Below, one piece after another: positions 45,401-53,740 of a stretch of 64,000 nucleotides of DNA; the first letter of the stretch is position 1; every line of letters begins with the position of its first letter. The notes below the pieces were generated by a model. The model ran no database searches, was not told where the DNA came from, and saw nothing but the letters and a program-made list of their open reading frames with translations. The stretch comes from Dastarcus helophoroides (Eukaryota > Arthropoda > Insecta > Coleoptera > Bothrideridae): positions 32,289,619 through 32,353,618 of the forward strand of contig CM053330.1 in assembly GCA_028583605.1 (NCBI GenBank), read 5' to 3'. Both the position numbers and the translations under genes were made by a program.

Positions 45401-47904
45401 TTCAAAATTTCAGTTTTTTCCAGAAATTTCTGCTTTAACCTCGAAGTCTTTACTTTTGTCTCAAAACTTGTACTGTAAACTCGATTTTGTTTTCAAAATT
45501 TTCCTGAAATCCCGATTTTAAAATGACCTAATATTGTTAAGTAGTTAAGTTTTTTTTCTCGAAATGTCGACTTTAATCTCTCAACTGTTTTATCAAAATT
45601 TCGGCTTTCCTCTCAAAATTTTGATTTTTTTTTTCACAAATTTGATATTTATTTCTAAGTTTCAACCTCATCCTCATGCTAGCAATTATTAATTAGTTCT
45701 TTTTCTGAACACAGAATTTTAATTTTGGATTGGATATTTTTAAATTTTAATTATAATTTTAAACATCAACTTTTTTCTTGAAATTAAAAAGAAGTTCTCA
45801 AATTATTACTTGATTTTGGAAATATTGACCTTAAACTTGATTTTTCTGGAAATTTTGCTTAAAACCTCAAGAATCCTATCTGTAAGAAATGTTTTTAATG
45901 CGCAGTTGATATTTTAGAAAGATTTTCTTAGTAAATTTAGCTTTGTTTGAAAATTAAATATTCTTTTTTCTTTTTTTCCTAAAATTTCAACTGTAAGCAA
46001 AATTTGACTTTTTTCTATAGAATCTCATTTCTATATTTCGAGTTTAAATATAAATTACAATTACAATTTTTCGAATAAGAATGCACATATCCTTATTCAT
46101 TTGATAAATCTATTTAATTATAAATTCCATGAATAACACATTGTTTCGTTTTAGGCAGCTGAAATGATAATCGAGGCATTTAGGAGAAACCAAACAGAAA
46201 ATATATTTTCGGATGTGGACCTTCACGAATTAAGCGAAAAAGTGGGAGGCATAAAGAAAACTGTAAAATACAAAATTTCCCAACTGAATCATGATACGTT
46301 GTCAGAGCTGGCTGTGACTCCTTGTGATACTAATACTTTTCCCTTTGTTACCATAGACGCCCAGACTGTTAGAAGGTAACCTCTTGATTCTTACGTTTAC
46401 GCAAGCATCTTTTTGAAAAGTGTATTTTCCAGTAATATTTCCGGCAAAAAACGTAATTACCTACTCCATGATTCAGACGGTGAAAAAACGTACACGAACG
46501 TGGAAAACATCGCCTTAAATTATTACATTAAAAACGGTTTCACCGACGGAAGCCACTGCGAAGGCAGCCTAATAACTGCCCTGTTTTGTCTCTACTTTTG
46601 GGACATAATCTATGAAGAGAACGTACCAATGACTTTCGTAACTTCTATCCAGGAGGCGCCCTTGGACATGCATTCGTCGCACTTTTACGAAAACAGGAAA
46701 GATTCAGTCGATGCAAGACTGGAAGACATCGCTGAGGGTTGGAGTGATGCGGAAACCAAGACGTTTCTGAAGAAAAACTGGAATTACCACGCCCACGAGG
46801 CGTCCCTGGTGAAAATAGACAGCATTATTTCCGATACTAAGATCTTGCTGACGATAACGTCTTGTATTGACAGGGTTGTTCTTTCGCGGATCTTCAAGCG
46901 GTTGCTTAGCAATTTTCGCTTGTATCGGAGCGGTTTTCCTGATTTGTTTCTTTGGAATACAGATACAAAAAAGGTATTTTGTCCAGTTAAAGTTAAACTG
47001 AATTCTAATTGATTGTTATATCTCGTTAAAATTCAAATCTTACTTTCAGAGTAAATTCGTTGAAGTCAAAGGTGAGGGTGACCATTTGTCCACTAAGCAA
47101 AAATTGTGGATTATCTACTTGATGGATATTGGTGCTGATGTGGAAGTTTGCCATGTACATTGTAAGTTTATAAAATTGTAAACTTTGGTTCACTTTTTTT
47201 CAGATAAGTGTTTTGTAATGAAACGGGGCTAGGGTAACCTTTTGGATGACATCCTACTTCCATTTGATTCACTTTTTCAGGATGTACGAACAAAGCTTCA
47301 TGCCTGCTTTAAACCTTAATTTTTGTCTCAAAAGCTAACAATATAAGCAGCAATCGTACTAGTTGGTCGGTTGTAAATAAAGTTGGTTGTAAATTGCGAT
47401 TGTATAAATAAGTTTTAGAGTTTTGTTGGTTACCTAACTTGTTTAAAATCCACAGGATGTAATTGTGTGAACCGATACGCCTAACAGTATATTAAAACTT
47501 TGAAAATCTTTCCAGAAAAAATAATTTGAAGCTAAACGAGGCTTTATTTAAGTTTTTCAAATTTGTAAATTCAATGTTCTAATGAGGATTTTGAAAAAAA
47601 TAAAGTTTTTAAATGTCATTTGATGGGTAAAATTTCTTCGAAATTAAGGAAATTAGAAATTTTGATCTAAGCATGAAACAAGAATTGTGAATAGCCAATA
47701 ACATAATTAGTATTAAAAACCATACACAATAAAAATGAGTGTTATTAATTACAAAAATGAGAAATTCAACATTTTAGCATATTTTATAATTATCAAACTG
47801 ACATTTTGAAACTGTTTTTCTATGTGTATAATTAAATGTTTTTTGTTTTAGCTCTTGGATCGAAACGAAAAAAGAAGCTTTCATTTGCTACCAAAGCAGA
47901 CTAA
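27143..47904 (+). CDS. FAN1: FAN1 nuclease, 11 exons, 990 residues
   Basis: Structure-specific nuclease of interstrand crosslink repair, expected in the nucleus. Exons: 27143-27422, 27773-28003, 32146-32361, 36483-37049, 37099-37501, 42616-42738, 42787-43012, 46155-46375, 46433-46973, 47050-47161, 47852-47904. Phases agree throughout and sum to 2973 nt. Seen: PIP box QLEITSFF (15-22); SUMO-interacting-like IVIEIS plus DEEEE (45-55); Ser-rich linker (about 300-318) after SPxK-type sites; SAP-like helices (about 440-478); TPR-like middle; nuclease residues E799 (HCEGS), D926 (GFPDL), E941 and K943 (VEVK), spaced as in known FAN1; basic tail KRKKK. The UBZ finger near the vertebrate N terminus is not seen. 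Exons 2 and 3 are homologous. A 990-residue length is close to human FAN1 (about 1017). Introns hold LINEs, hAT elements and arrays. Confidence 0.95.
27423..27772. other. FAN1 intron 1
   Basis: 350-bp AT-rich intron. Its 3' end, CTAAATTTTG then a run to TTTTTAG, resembles the 3' end of intron 2 before exon 3, so some intron was duplicated with the exon. Confidence 0.6.
27773..28003 (+). CDS. FAN1: FAN1 exon 2 (duplicated exon, copy 1)
   Basis: Acceptor TTTTTAG ends at 27772, donor GTATGT at 28004. Both edges are phase 1 (231 nt), so it can be skipped or duplicated without shifting the frame. It encodes [24 protein letters not shown] and [10 protein letters not shown]. Homologous to exon 3 at 32146. 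Confidence 0.82.
28004..29148. other. FAN1 intron 2, unique part
   Basis: Non-repetitive AT-rich sequence before the hAT left part; no exon recognised. An open frame at 28326-28511 has no features. Confidence 0.45.
29149..31617 (+). mobile_element. hAT-type element, left part only
   Basis: It begins CAGGGCATCGAATCACTATT with subterminal GGTTTTCGTTCCG motifs, nearly the same as the start of the element at 32710. The next 2 kb is a T-rich array colinear with 33040 onward (shared CACAAAGTCGATCTTTTCTC and TCTTATTTGGTTGGTTTCGA). No right end; truncated in FAN1 intron 2. Confidence 0.8.
29490..31617 (+). repeat. T-rich array with 235-280 bp and 1.2-kb sub-repeats
   Basis: About three units begin with AGTC-A-TTTTCAAAAATTTTGAC near 30340, 30575 and 30855. 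A longer pair spans about 30060-30270 and 31255-31480 (shared TAGTTTTCTCAAAATGTTG). All are variants of the TTTTGAAAATTTCGAC theme. Confidence 0.75.
32146..32361 (+). CDS. FAN1: FAN1 exon 3 (duplicated exon, copy 2)
   Basis: Acceptor TTTTTAG ends at 32145, donor GTATGT at 32362; 216 nt, phase 1 on both sides. It encodes [24 protein letters not shown] and [10 protein letters not shown] in the same order as exon 2. Copies may be used together or alternatively. Confidence 0.8.
32710..35710. mobile_element. hAT-type element, 3001 bp, carrying arrays
   Basis: Ends are CAGGGCATCGAACC and GGTTCGAAGCCCTG, 13 of 14 bases complementary. Flanking 8-mers CATTCATT (32702-32709) and CATTCTTT (35711-35718) match at 7 of 8. 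Interior: T-rich array 33040-34640, then A-rich 34860-35590, no transposase seen. Lies in FAN1 intron 3. Confidence 0.85.
35719..36482. other. FAN1 intron 3, 3' part
   Basis: AT-rich sequence with faint array motifs to 35900, then unique up to the exon 4 acceptor. Nothing recognised. Confidence 0.4.
36483..37049 (+). CDS. FAN1: FAN1 exon 4 (Ser-rich linker)
   Basis: Acceptor TTTACAG ends at 36482, donor GTAAGT at 37050; phase 1 on both sides. It encodes residues about 243-431: TSPLK and NSPSKK sites, a Ser run, then a helical segment with [20 protein letters not shown] and [18 protein letters not shown], which opens the conserved FAN1 body. Confidence 0.9.
37099..37501 (+). CDS. FAN1: FAN1 exon 5 (SAP-like region)
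   Basis: Acceptor GATTTTAG ends at 37098 (intron 49 bp), donor GTAATT at 37502. It encodes a SAP-like segment ([31 protein letters not shown]), then [10 protein letters not shown] and [12 protein letters not shown] as in other FAN1 proteins. SAP binds DNA in the known enzyme. Confidence 0.93.
37963..39128 (+). pseudogene. LINE ORF1 (PHD finger and CCHC knuckles)
   Basis: From ATG 37963 the frame gives [20 protein letters not shown], a PHD-like Cys/His pattern, then a stop at 38089. After 38400 there is [20 protein letters not shown] and [12 protein letters not shown], as in ORF1 proteins of insect LINEs. Knuckles [17 protein letters not shown] and CSNC follow near 38810-38940. Gag-like RNA-binding role in the family; not functional here. 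Confidence 0.8.
39130..41645 (+). pseudogene. LINE ORF2 (APE endonuclease + reverse transcriptase)
   Basis: The endonuclease part starts [11 protein letters not shown], with LTETWL and VVGDFNIP. The reverse transcriptase has [52 protein letters not shown] and the FADD box near 41008-41019; the longest clean frame is 40413-41165. Frame breaks near 39360, 39650, 40030-40410, 41165 and 41378 disable it. Confidence 0.88.
41940..42600. repeat. Small T-rich then A-rich array in FAN1 intron 5
   Basis: TTTCGAGTTTTTTTGAAATG-type sequence to about 42420, then AAAAAGTCGAAATTTCG-type from about 42440, just before exon 6. Confidence 0.6.
42616..42738 (+). CDS. FAN1: FAN1 exon 6
   Basis: Acceptor TTTTACAG ends at 42615, donor GTAAGT at 42739. 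It encodes [15 protein letters not shown] and a helix with [13 protein letters not shown]. The 5.1-kb intron before it holds a LINE. Confidence 0.9.
42787..43012 (+). CDS. FAN1: FAN1 exon 7 (TPR-like)
   Basis: Acceptor TTTCTAG ends at 42786 (48-bp intron), donor GTTAGT at 43013, phase 0. It encodes [20 protein letters not shown] and helices up to [13 protein letters not shown], corresponding to the TPR-like middle of FAN1. Confidence 0.9.
43060..43420. repeat. Array fragment in FAN1 intron 7
   Basis: Degenerate T-rich motif copies (CTCAAAATTTTGACTC) between exon 7 and the LINE fragment. Confidence 0.45.
43420..45125 (-). mobile_element. LINE fragment, 5'-truncated, antisense to FAN1
   Basis: The - strand reads [51 protein letters not shown] and a broken GVPQ box, then GPTLEYCS-type and [13 protein letters not shown]-terminal motifs, ending SALKA. 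The element ends 3' near 43420 next to an A-rich run. Different family from the one at 37830. Confidence 0.88.
43451..45101 (-). pseudogene. LINE reverse transcriptase, broken at YADD
   Basis: Reverse transcriptase remnant in four frame pieces. The catalytic box reads IYS-stop-ADDSN: the tyrosine codon of YADD is a stop (complement of 44313-44315). The usual PQG of the preceding box reads PQR. Confidence 0.85.
45130..46130 (+). repeat. T-rich array in FAN1 intron 7
   Basis: Degenerate AAATTTCGACTTTT-type sequence. Two segments resemble each other: TTGGAAATATTGACCTTAAACT near 45147 and again near 45816, each followed by TTCT..GGAAAT.TTGCTTAAAAC. Confidence 0.65.
46155..46375 (+). CDS. FAN1: FAN1 exon 8
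   Basis: Acceptor CGTTTTAG ends at 46154, donor GTAACC at 46376. It encodes [20 protein letters not shown] and [11 protein letters not shown], the segment just ahead of the nuclease domain. The preceding intron is 3.1 kb and holds a - strand LINE fragment. Confidence 0.9.
46433..46973 (+). CDS. FAN1: FAN1 exon 9 (nuclease, first part)
   Basis: Acceptor TTTCCAG ends at 46432 (57-bp intron), donor GTATTT at 46974, phase 0. It encodes [20 protein letters not shown] with catalytic-type E799, then a long helical insert, ending in GFPDLFLWN with D926 of the VRR-NUC core. More GC-rich than surrounding introns. Confidence 0.95.
47050..47161 (+). CDS. FAN1: FAN1 exon 10 (nuclease core E-x-K)
   Basis: Acceptor ACTTTCAG ends at 47049, donor GTAAGT at 47162. 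It encodes [19 protein letters not shown], which supplies E941 and K943 of the PD-(D/E)xK site and the QKLWI helix, then GADVEVCHV, the usual end of the domain. Confidence 0.96.
47852..47904 (+). CDS. FAN1: FAN1 terminal exon
   Basis: Acceptor TGTTTTAG ends at 47851; stop TAA 47902-47904. It adds a short tail with [10 protein letters not shown], a possible nuclear localisation signal. The intron before it is 690 bp without repeats I recognise. Confidence 0.8.
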
Positions 47905-48413
47905 TACAAGTTTTATATCTTTTTTTTTTGCAACAGTTTTATACCTCTTTTTTGCAACAGTTTTGTAAAATTTTCTTTTAATTTGTTTACATAGAATGAC
48001 TATTGTTTTATTACCCAAATTTTATTTTAGGAAAGGGCGTTTATGAAAAGTATATTTTTTATATCAAACAAATTTACATGATTTTTTTATTCTATTCTTT
48101 GATAACTTTAAATATGCCGACAGCAGTAGAAGATGTGTGCCATACAATTTAATAAATTGTTTTAACTCTTGGATCAAAATCAAATAGCTTTTACTTTTAA
48201 TTGAAGCAATTATGTAATTTTGCTGAAATTGTATAAAAAATTTAATTTGTTGACAATGTTATTACTTTGGAATCGAGTTATATTTTAAGAAAGATCATTT
48301 AAGAGAATGTATATTTTTTTATATTAAAAAAGTTTTATATGATTTTTGTTTTGCTACTTCCTCTAGAAATTTCTAAATTTGCCTACATACATATCAACTC
48401 GTCCAACGAAGAC
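47905..48413. other. FAN1 3' flank
   Basis: AT-rich; includes a short tandem (TTTTTTGCAACAGTTTT twice near 47925-47965) and the candidate poly(A) signal. No gene. Confidence 0.5.
48151..48156 (+). terminator. FAN1 poly(A) signal candidate
   Basis: AATAAA about 250 bp after the FAN1 stop. No closer canonical hexamer seen. Confidence 0.45.
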
Positions 48414-48425
48414 TGTAATAACTCA

Positions 48426-48662
48426 AAAATTGAAATACATACAAATCTTGTCCCCTGAAACCAAGAAAGATAAAAAAACACAACAAAGGCTGCTTTAACG
48501 GGTTTCGACAGCCAAGCTATCTCTCTGAAGATGATAGCTTGGCTGTCGAAACGCTTTAAAGCAACCTTTGTTGTGTTTTTTAATTTTTCTTGGTTTTAGG
48601 GGACAAGATTTGCATTTCAATTTTGGAAGATAACCAAGGGCCAGTCCGTTCCACCAAAATTG
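48426..48662. repeat. Palindromic element copy C with 12-bp target duplication
   Basis: Best-preserved copy. The left arm from GAAATACATACAAATCTTG and the right arm ending GGGGACAAGATTTGCATTTC pair over about 90-100 bp around the centre TCTCTCTGAAGATGATAGC. Only the right end keeps GGGCCAGTCCGTTCCACC, so the left end is truncated. Exact 12-bp direct repeat TGTAATAACTCA at 48414-48425 and 48663-48674. Confidence 0.9.
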
Positions 48663-48719
48663 TGTAATAACTCAGTTTTGGTACTTTTTGAGTTGCATAC
48701 ACCAGACATAACAGTTTTC

Positions 48720-51460
48720 ACAAAATTCAACTTTCTTTTTTAAATGCACGTTCTTTTTCAAAACTTCACTTTCTCATAGACTTTATTTAAGTTTCGATTT
48801 ATTCTTGAAGTTTCGATTGTTAAAATTTTGATGTTCTTTAAAAATTCCATTTTTTTCAAAGTTTTCATTTTTCTGAAAATTCGGCAATTTCTGAAAATTT
48901 ATTTCATTAAATTTTTTTAAATTTGTACAATATTCCCAAAATTTAATTTTTTTTTCACAAATTGTGTGTTTTAAGAGATTCGACTCATATTTAAAATTTT
49001 GACCTTTTACTAAAAATTACGACTTGTTTCGAATTGTCATTTCTTCTTCATTTTTCTCGAAGATAGGCTTTTTAAAATTCAGCTTTTTATCTCAAAATTT
49101 GACATTTTCTGTTTCACAAATTTCGATGTTTTCTCTCGAAATTTCGTTTTCTGTTTCTCGAAATTAGATCCAACTTCTATTAAAAAATGGTAAATATTCC
49201 GACTAAAATTTCGATTTTTTTCTCAAAAGTTATCTTTTGTGTTATCGTAACTTGCGACTTTTGTCCCGAAATTCGTTTTTTGTCGAAATTTCGACCTTTT
49301 TTCAATATTCGTCCTTTTTTAACTTTGTTCTCAAAATTAGCCATTTTCTCTCAAAATTTTACTTCTGTGGGATAATACACATATTTTAAACTTCGACCTA
49401 TTTCTCGAAATTTAAGAGTTTTTTAACAAATTCGACGTTTAATTAGTTTTCTTGAAATTTCAGTTAGTTCTCAAATTTCTTTTTTTTCAGTATTATGACT
49501 TCATTCCCAAAATTCAACTTTTGTTCCAAAGTTTGACTTTTTAATGGGAAATCTGATTATCAAAACAATTTCAAATTTTGGAAAAAGTTGCAAATTTTGC
49601 AAATACGCTGATATATTAAAAAGTTAAAAATTTGGATAAAGTCTAAAATTTTGCAGTTGTACTTTCCAAAAAAAATTGAAATTTTGAAAAAAGGTTAAAA
49701 TTTTCTTCGAAAGTTAAAATTAAACAAAATCAAAATGTTTAAAGAGAAATGTCAAAAATTTGAATGGTCAACATTTTGAAAAGATTCGTGAATTTAAAAA
49801 ATGAAATTTAAAAAAAAAAATCATAATTTTGATAAAATTGAAATTTTGAAAAATGATCTGAAATTTCAAAAATAGTCAAAATATTGAAAAGACTGATGAT
49901 TTAAAAAAATATGAGTCAAATTTTCAATAAAATTCAATTTTTGCAGTTGTACTTTCCAAAAAAAATTGAAATTTTGAAAAAAGGTTGAAATTTTCTTCGA
50001 AAGTTATTTAAAAAAATCTAAATTTTTAAAGAGAAATGTCAAAATTTTGAATAATCAACATATAGATACCTCAATTTAAAAAATGAGAACTTTTAAAAAA
50101 AATTATAATTTTGATAAAGTTGAAATTTTGAAAAATGATCTAACATTTCAAAAATAGTCAAAATATTGAAAAATTTGAGTCAAATTTTCAATAAAACTCA
50201 AATTTTTCGAAGCCTAAATATTGAAGAGAAGCCAAAATTATGAGAAAAGTCGAAATTTTAACAACTTAAAAGGTTTGGATAATTATCCAAAACTTTTAAG
50301 TTGTCAAAATTTTAAAAAAAATTTGAAATTTTGAAAAATTAAGATTTCCAAAACGTTGAAATTTAAAAAAAATAATTAACATTTAAAAAAAATTGAAAAT
50401 ATTAAAAGGACCAAGAAAAGGTCAAAAATTGACATTTCAAAAAATATCGCACTTTAAAAAGAAATGAAAATTTTCAAATAGAGTCGAAATTTTGAAATGG
50501 TTGGAATTTAAAAAAAGTATTCTAAATTCTTAGATATTAAAATTAGGAGAAATAATCATAATTTTCAAAAAGCCTCCAATTTTGAGGAAAAAGTGAAATT
50601 TTGAAAATGAAAATTTAATAGTCAAAATGTTTAAAAAAGTCTAGCTTTCAAAATATTAATTTTCAGAAATGTCGAGATTTTTAAAGAAAATGGTGTATTT
50701 TCTAAACAAATCCAAACCTTGAAAAGTCGACATTTAGACATCGAAATTTTCAAAAAGTAGAAATTTTTAGAAACAATTGAAACATGAAAAAGTGGAAATT
50801 TTCAAAAACAGTAAAAATTTTGAGAAAGTCAAAATCTTGAGAAAAAGTTGAAAATTTTAAAAGGAGCCCAATTTTGACAAGAAATCGAAAATTTGCAAAA
50901 AAGGTCTAAATTTTTAAATAAAATCGAACTTTTAAAGAAAATTCAACCCTTTCAAACCTAACATTATCAAAAATTTTTATTGTCAAGTTTTTAAAGAAAT
51001 CTGAAATTTTCGAAAAAGAAAAGTTTTGAAAAATATTGATATTTTCAAAAAGGGCAATTTTTGAAAAGTCAAACATTTAAAAAAACGGAAGCTTCGAAAA
51101 AAGTCGAAACTTTTAAATGAAGTTGAAATTTGGAGAAAAACTGATATCTTTATAAAAAGCCACAATTTTAAGAAAATTAAAAATGTGACGATTCAAATAA
51201 AGTCAAAATTTTAGAAAAATGTCGAATTAAAAAATTGTTTTATTTAACACGTTAAGAGTGGGGTCAGGTGATATAGCAGCTAAGTTTCAAGTAACATCTA
51301 AAATTATCTGAAACATTTAAATCGAAATTTTAAAAAATTCAATGTTACTACTCGAAAAACTTTTCTAATAATTTTCATTTTTCTTTCAAAATTCGGGTTT
51401 TTTTATAAATTACCAAATAAAAATGTCTAAATCTAAGATTTTCAGATAAATGTATTGTTT
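48720..51460. repeat. Array: T-rich 48720-49555, A-rich 49560-51240
   Basis: The strand switch is abrupt near 49555. Within the A-rich half, a near-exact pair near 49653 and 49939 (TTGCAGTTGTACTTTCC followed by TTGAAATTTTGAAAAAAGG) gives a 286-bp tandem unit. Sparse motifs run on to about 51460. Confidence 0.75.
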
Positions 51461-51834
51461 GTATACCTGCGGCATATAAATTCAGCTTCAATTTGTTAAA
51501 TATACACTGCTGCCATCAAGCGACTAGTTACAAAATTATGTGGTCGCATTGGTCATCAATATTTATTCTATTCAACAGATAGCGCTAGATTTGTCGCGAT
51601 GGGATGCATCCATTTTTCAAACGTCGTTTATCGATATTTTTTATACTTCACCATCGATGTTTACAAAAGATACATCGATGATTTCCAAACATCGAACTAC
51701 CGCTTGCATCCATAGTTCTGTGTTCTTAAAATCGTCACCTAAATATCACTAAATATTTTGATTTGTTGTCGGCTGTTTTAAGAGGGATTTTTTTGTGTTC
51801 TATGTCAAGTTCTGCTGAAAATTATTAAACTGTA
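51461..51834. other. Non-array segment with CATCGATG motifs
   Basis: No gene seen. ACATCGATGATTTCCAAACATCG-like motifs near 51650-51700 recall the hAT element at 17247, probably a relic. Confidence 0.35.
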
Positions 51835-52025
51835 ATAAAAATAGTACGGAAAACACATAATCCGATTATTTCTGCCAAACAATCCCTGAAATGTTGGCAA
51901 CACGTTAATCATTAAAATGTTTACGCGTGAAGGCAGCCTTAGTTCCAGTGATTTTTTAGTAACTTATCTAAAGGTTGACTTAATACTACAAGGCTTATCC
52001 TAATGTACTTTTATCTGAAATGGAC
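51835..52025. repeat. Dispersed repeat shared with 26630-26815
   Basis: Shared blocks: GATTATTTCTGCC, TTACGCGTGAAG, AGTGATTTTTTA, AACTTATCTAAAGGTTGA and TGAAATGGACTA in the same order and strand. Likely part of the hAT-like element seen at 26512. Confidence 0.8.
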
Positions 52026-52263
52026 TACTTTATATAAATATATAATTCAATTCACGGGTAGTGCATTAGATTATTTATTAAATAAAATATTTACTATTTA
52101 CTTTACCTATTAGGGAAATTTAGAATTCTACATTAGTAGCCCCAAAGAAAATTTTTAAAGAAGCTCTTTTAAGATCTTTCCTAAAAAACTTCCAAGAAAT
52201 ATTTCACGTGTTGAATTTTAAAACGTTTTTATTTCAAGATGTGCACAAATGCTTGCTATTTTG

Positions 52264-52325
52264 TGGTGTAGCGGTGTTAGTTCAGACGTCCCCATCACAC
52301 ACGAAAGATCTGTGAATTGGCCATT
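52264..52325 (+). repeat. Possible tRNA-derived SINE head
   Basis: GTGTAGCGGTGTTAG resembles a tRNA A box; about 35 bases on, GATCTGTGAATTGG resembles an eroded B box. There is no clean cloverleaf, so it is not called a tRNA gene. Confidence 0.3.
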
Positions 52326-52540
52326 TGATCATATTATAACAATGAGTGATCCTAGGTGCATGAATCGAACTCGCTGATTGGTCCAAATCAAAGTTCTAGA
52401 ACGGAAAATTTTCGTTTACGCTTCCCGGTGATCGCCATATCGTGAGGGCAGTGCAAAGTTAGGATTTTTCGCCATATTTTGTACTACTCGTTCGATAGTA
52501 TCAACAAATATCAGTTTAATTGTGTAGCGGACGATTTTAA

Positions 52541-52593
52541 ATGTTTGATTATCCTTCGATGCGACCAGGGACGCTATTTCGCCGGACCTTTTG
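52541..52593 (+). CDS. Candidate first coding exon of an unseen gene
   Basis: An ATG opens a 17-codon frame (MFDYPSMRPGTLFRRTF) that runs into a strong donor, TTTTG|GTAAGTA at 52594. An initiator-like TCAGTT lies about 30 bp upstream of the ATG, and local GC is higher than in the arrays. I found no partner exon downstream in the window and do not recognise the peptide. It could be a 5' UTR exon or chance. Confidence 0.25.
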
Positions 52594-52599
52594 GTAAGT

Positions 52600-53740
52600 A
52601 CATCATATTTTTATGAATATGCCCGGAGAATGATTGTTATGGAGTACATATTACTAAATGTACTATTTAAGTAATAATTCATTGGCTTCACGCTGGAAAC
52701 CCTCTTACCTTTTGAAATCGTTTGAACCATATATCTACTTTTTCTATTTTAAATTATAATTATAAAAGAACAAAATGTTTCCTGTTATAGCTCTTTCAAC
52801 CCACTACGAGATGGCGCCAGCTGTAGCATTATCAGTGTAAGAATGAAAGGGGCTAAGGAAAAAGAAAGCAGAATTAGAAATATCATAAATGACACTTCGG
52901 GCAAGCGCGTTCGGTGTTGTCAATATAATTTATTAAATGTGCGCTTATTTATGTAAATAAACAAATTTTGTGAATTGCCCCAGTCCCAAATTAAAACATA
53001 ACAGCGGCCTCTCTGCCTAACCGGTTCGATAATTCGGTGAAATTACGTGTTTTGGTAATATAACCTAAGTTTCGGTGGTGCTGTTAAACAGAATTGTTTT
53101 ATTTACCTTCTGTAAACGGTTCCGGATGCGAGTAATAGACAAGTGAAATAAGAGATTAATGAACGTAAGTATTCGATATCTCTGCTGCATGAAGCGGTTC
53201 CTCGTGTAATTAGGTCTGTTTCATTCATCAAAAAAAAGTTTGACATGTCTTACACATGCAATGCAGTCTTTCAAGTGCAGTACTTTTTGGAATATTGCCA
53301 ACGCGAGCAGTCTCGGAAAAATCGAGATATGGGAAAAGGACCGATTAAATTTGTGATATTAACATTCATGCAACTATCTGTGATTGTTATCTATATAGAT
53401 TTATTGTTGCTGCAAAAAAAAAATAGTTTGCTTTGTTTAACGCATCGAAATTTACCAAAGTTTCAAACTAAAGTATCGAAAATAGTTGCGTTGGCTAATT
53501 GGGAAAATTAAGTGAACTGTGGGCGCACAAAAGAAAAAGATAAACGTGTAGACACGTTATCAGAAATGTGCATATGGCACACAGACAAATAGCCTTTGAA
53601 TCAAATTTGGCCTTTTAAATGTAGCCTGTCTTACAATTTATTATCAAGGAGCAGCACTAATATGCGAAAATGATCAAAATATTGGTTTGAATGCTTTGGT
53701 CAGTAAGTCAAATCTATGCAAAAGGGCGACATTTCCACTT
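52600..53740. other. Non-array segment, no gene recognised
   Basis: Unique-looking sequence. A second strong donor, AAC|GTAAGTATT, lies near 53163 after a moderately GC-rich stretch (52980-53160), and could end an alternative non-coding first exon. The 88-codon frame at 53245-53511 shows a hydrophobic run (FMQLSVIVIYIDLLLL) but no family. Confidence 0.35.

Noticed and set aside
48426..48662. Simple Rho-type or stem-loop terminator for FAN1
   Set aside because: The inverted arms are too long, the same palindrome recurs at 9209 and (partly) at 5760 and 61228, and target duplications mark it as an inserted element.
52264..52400. tRNA gene
   Set aside because: A-box-like and eroded B-box-like sequences are present, but no acceptor stem or clean cloverleaf can be drawn; a SINE remnant is more likely.
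53245..53511. Small membrane protein (hydrophobic run in an 88-codon frame)
   Set aside because: No conservation visible, no promoter or splice context that singles it out, and one hydrophobic run is expected by chance in AT-rich DNA.
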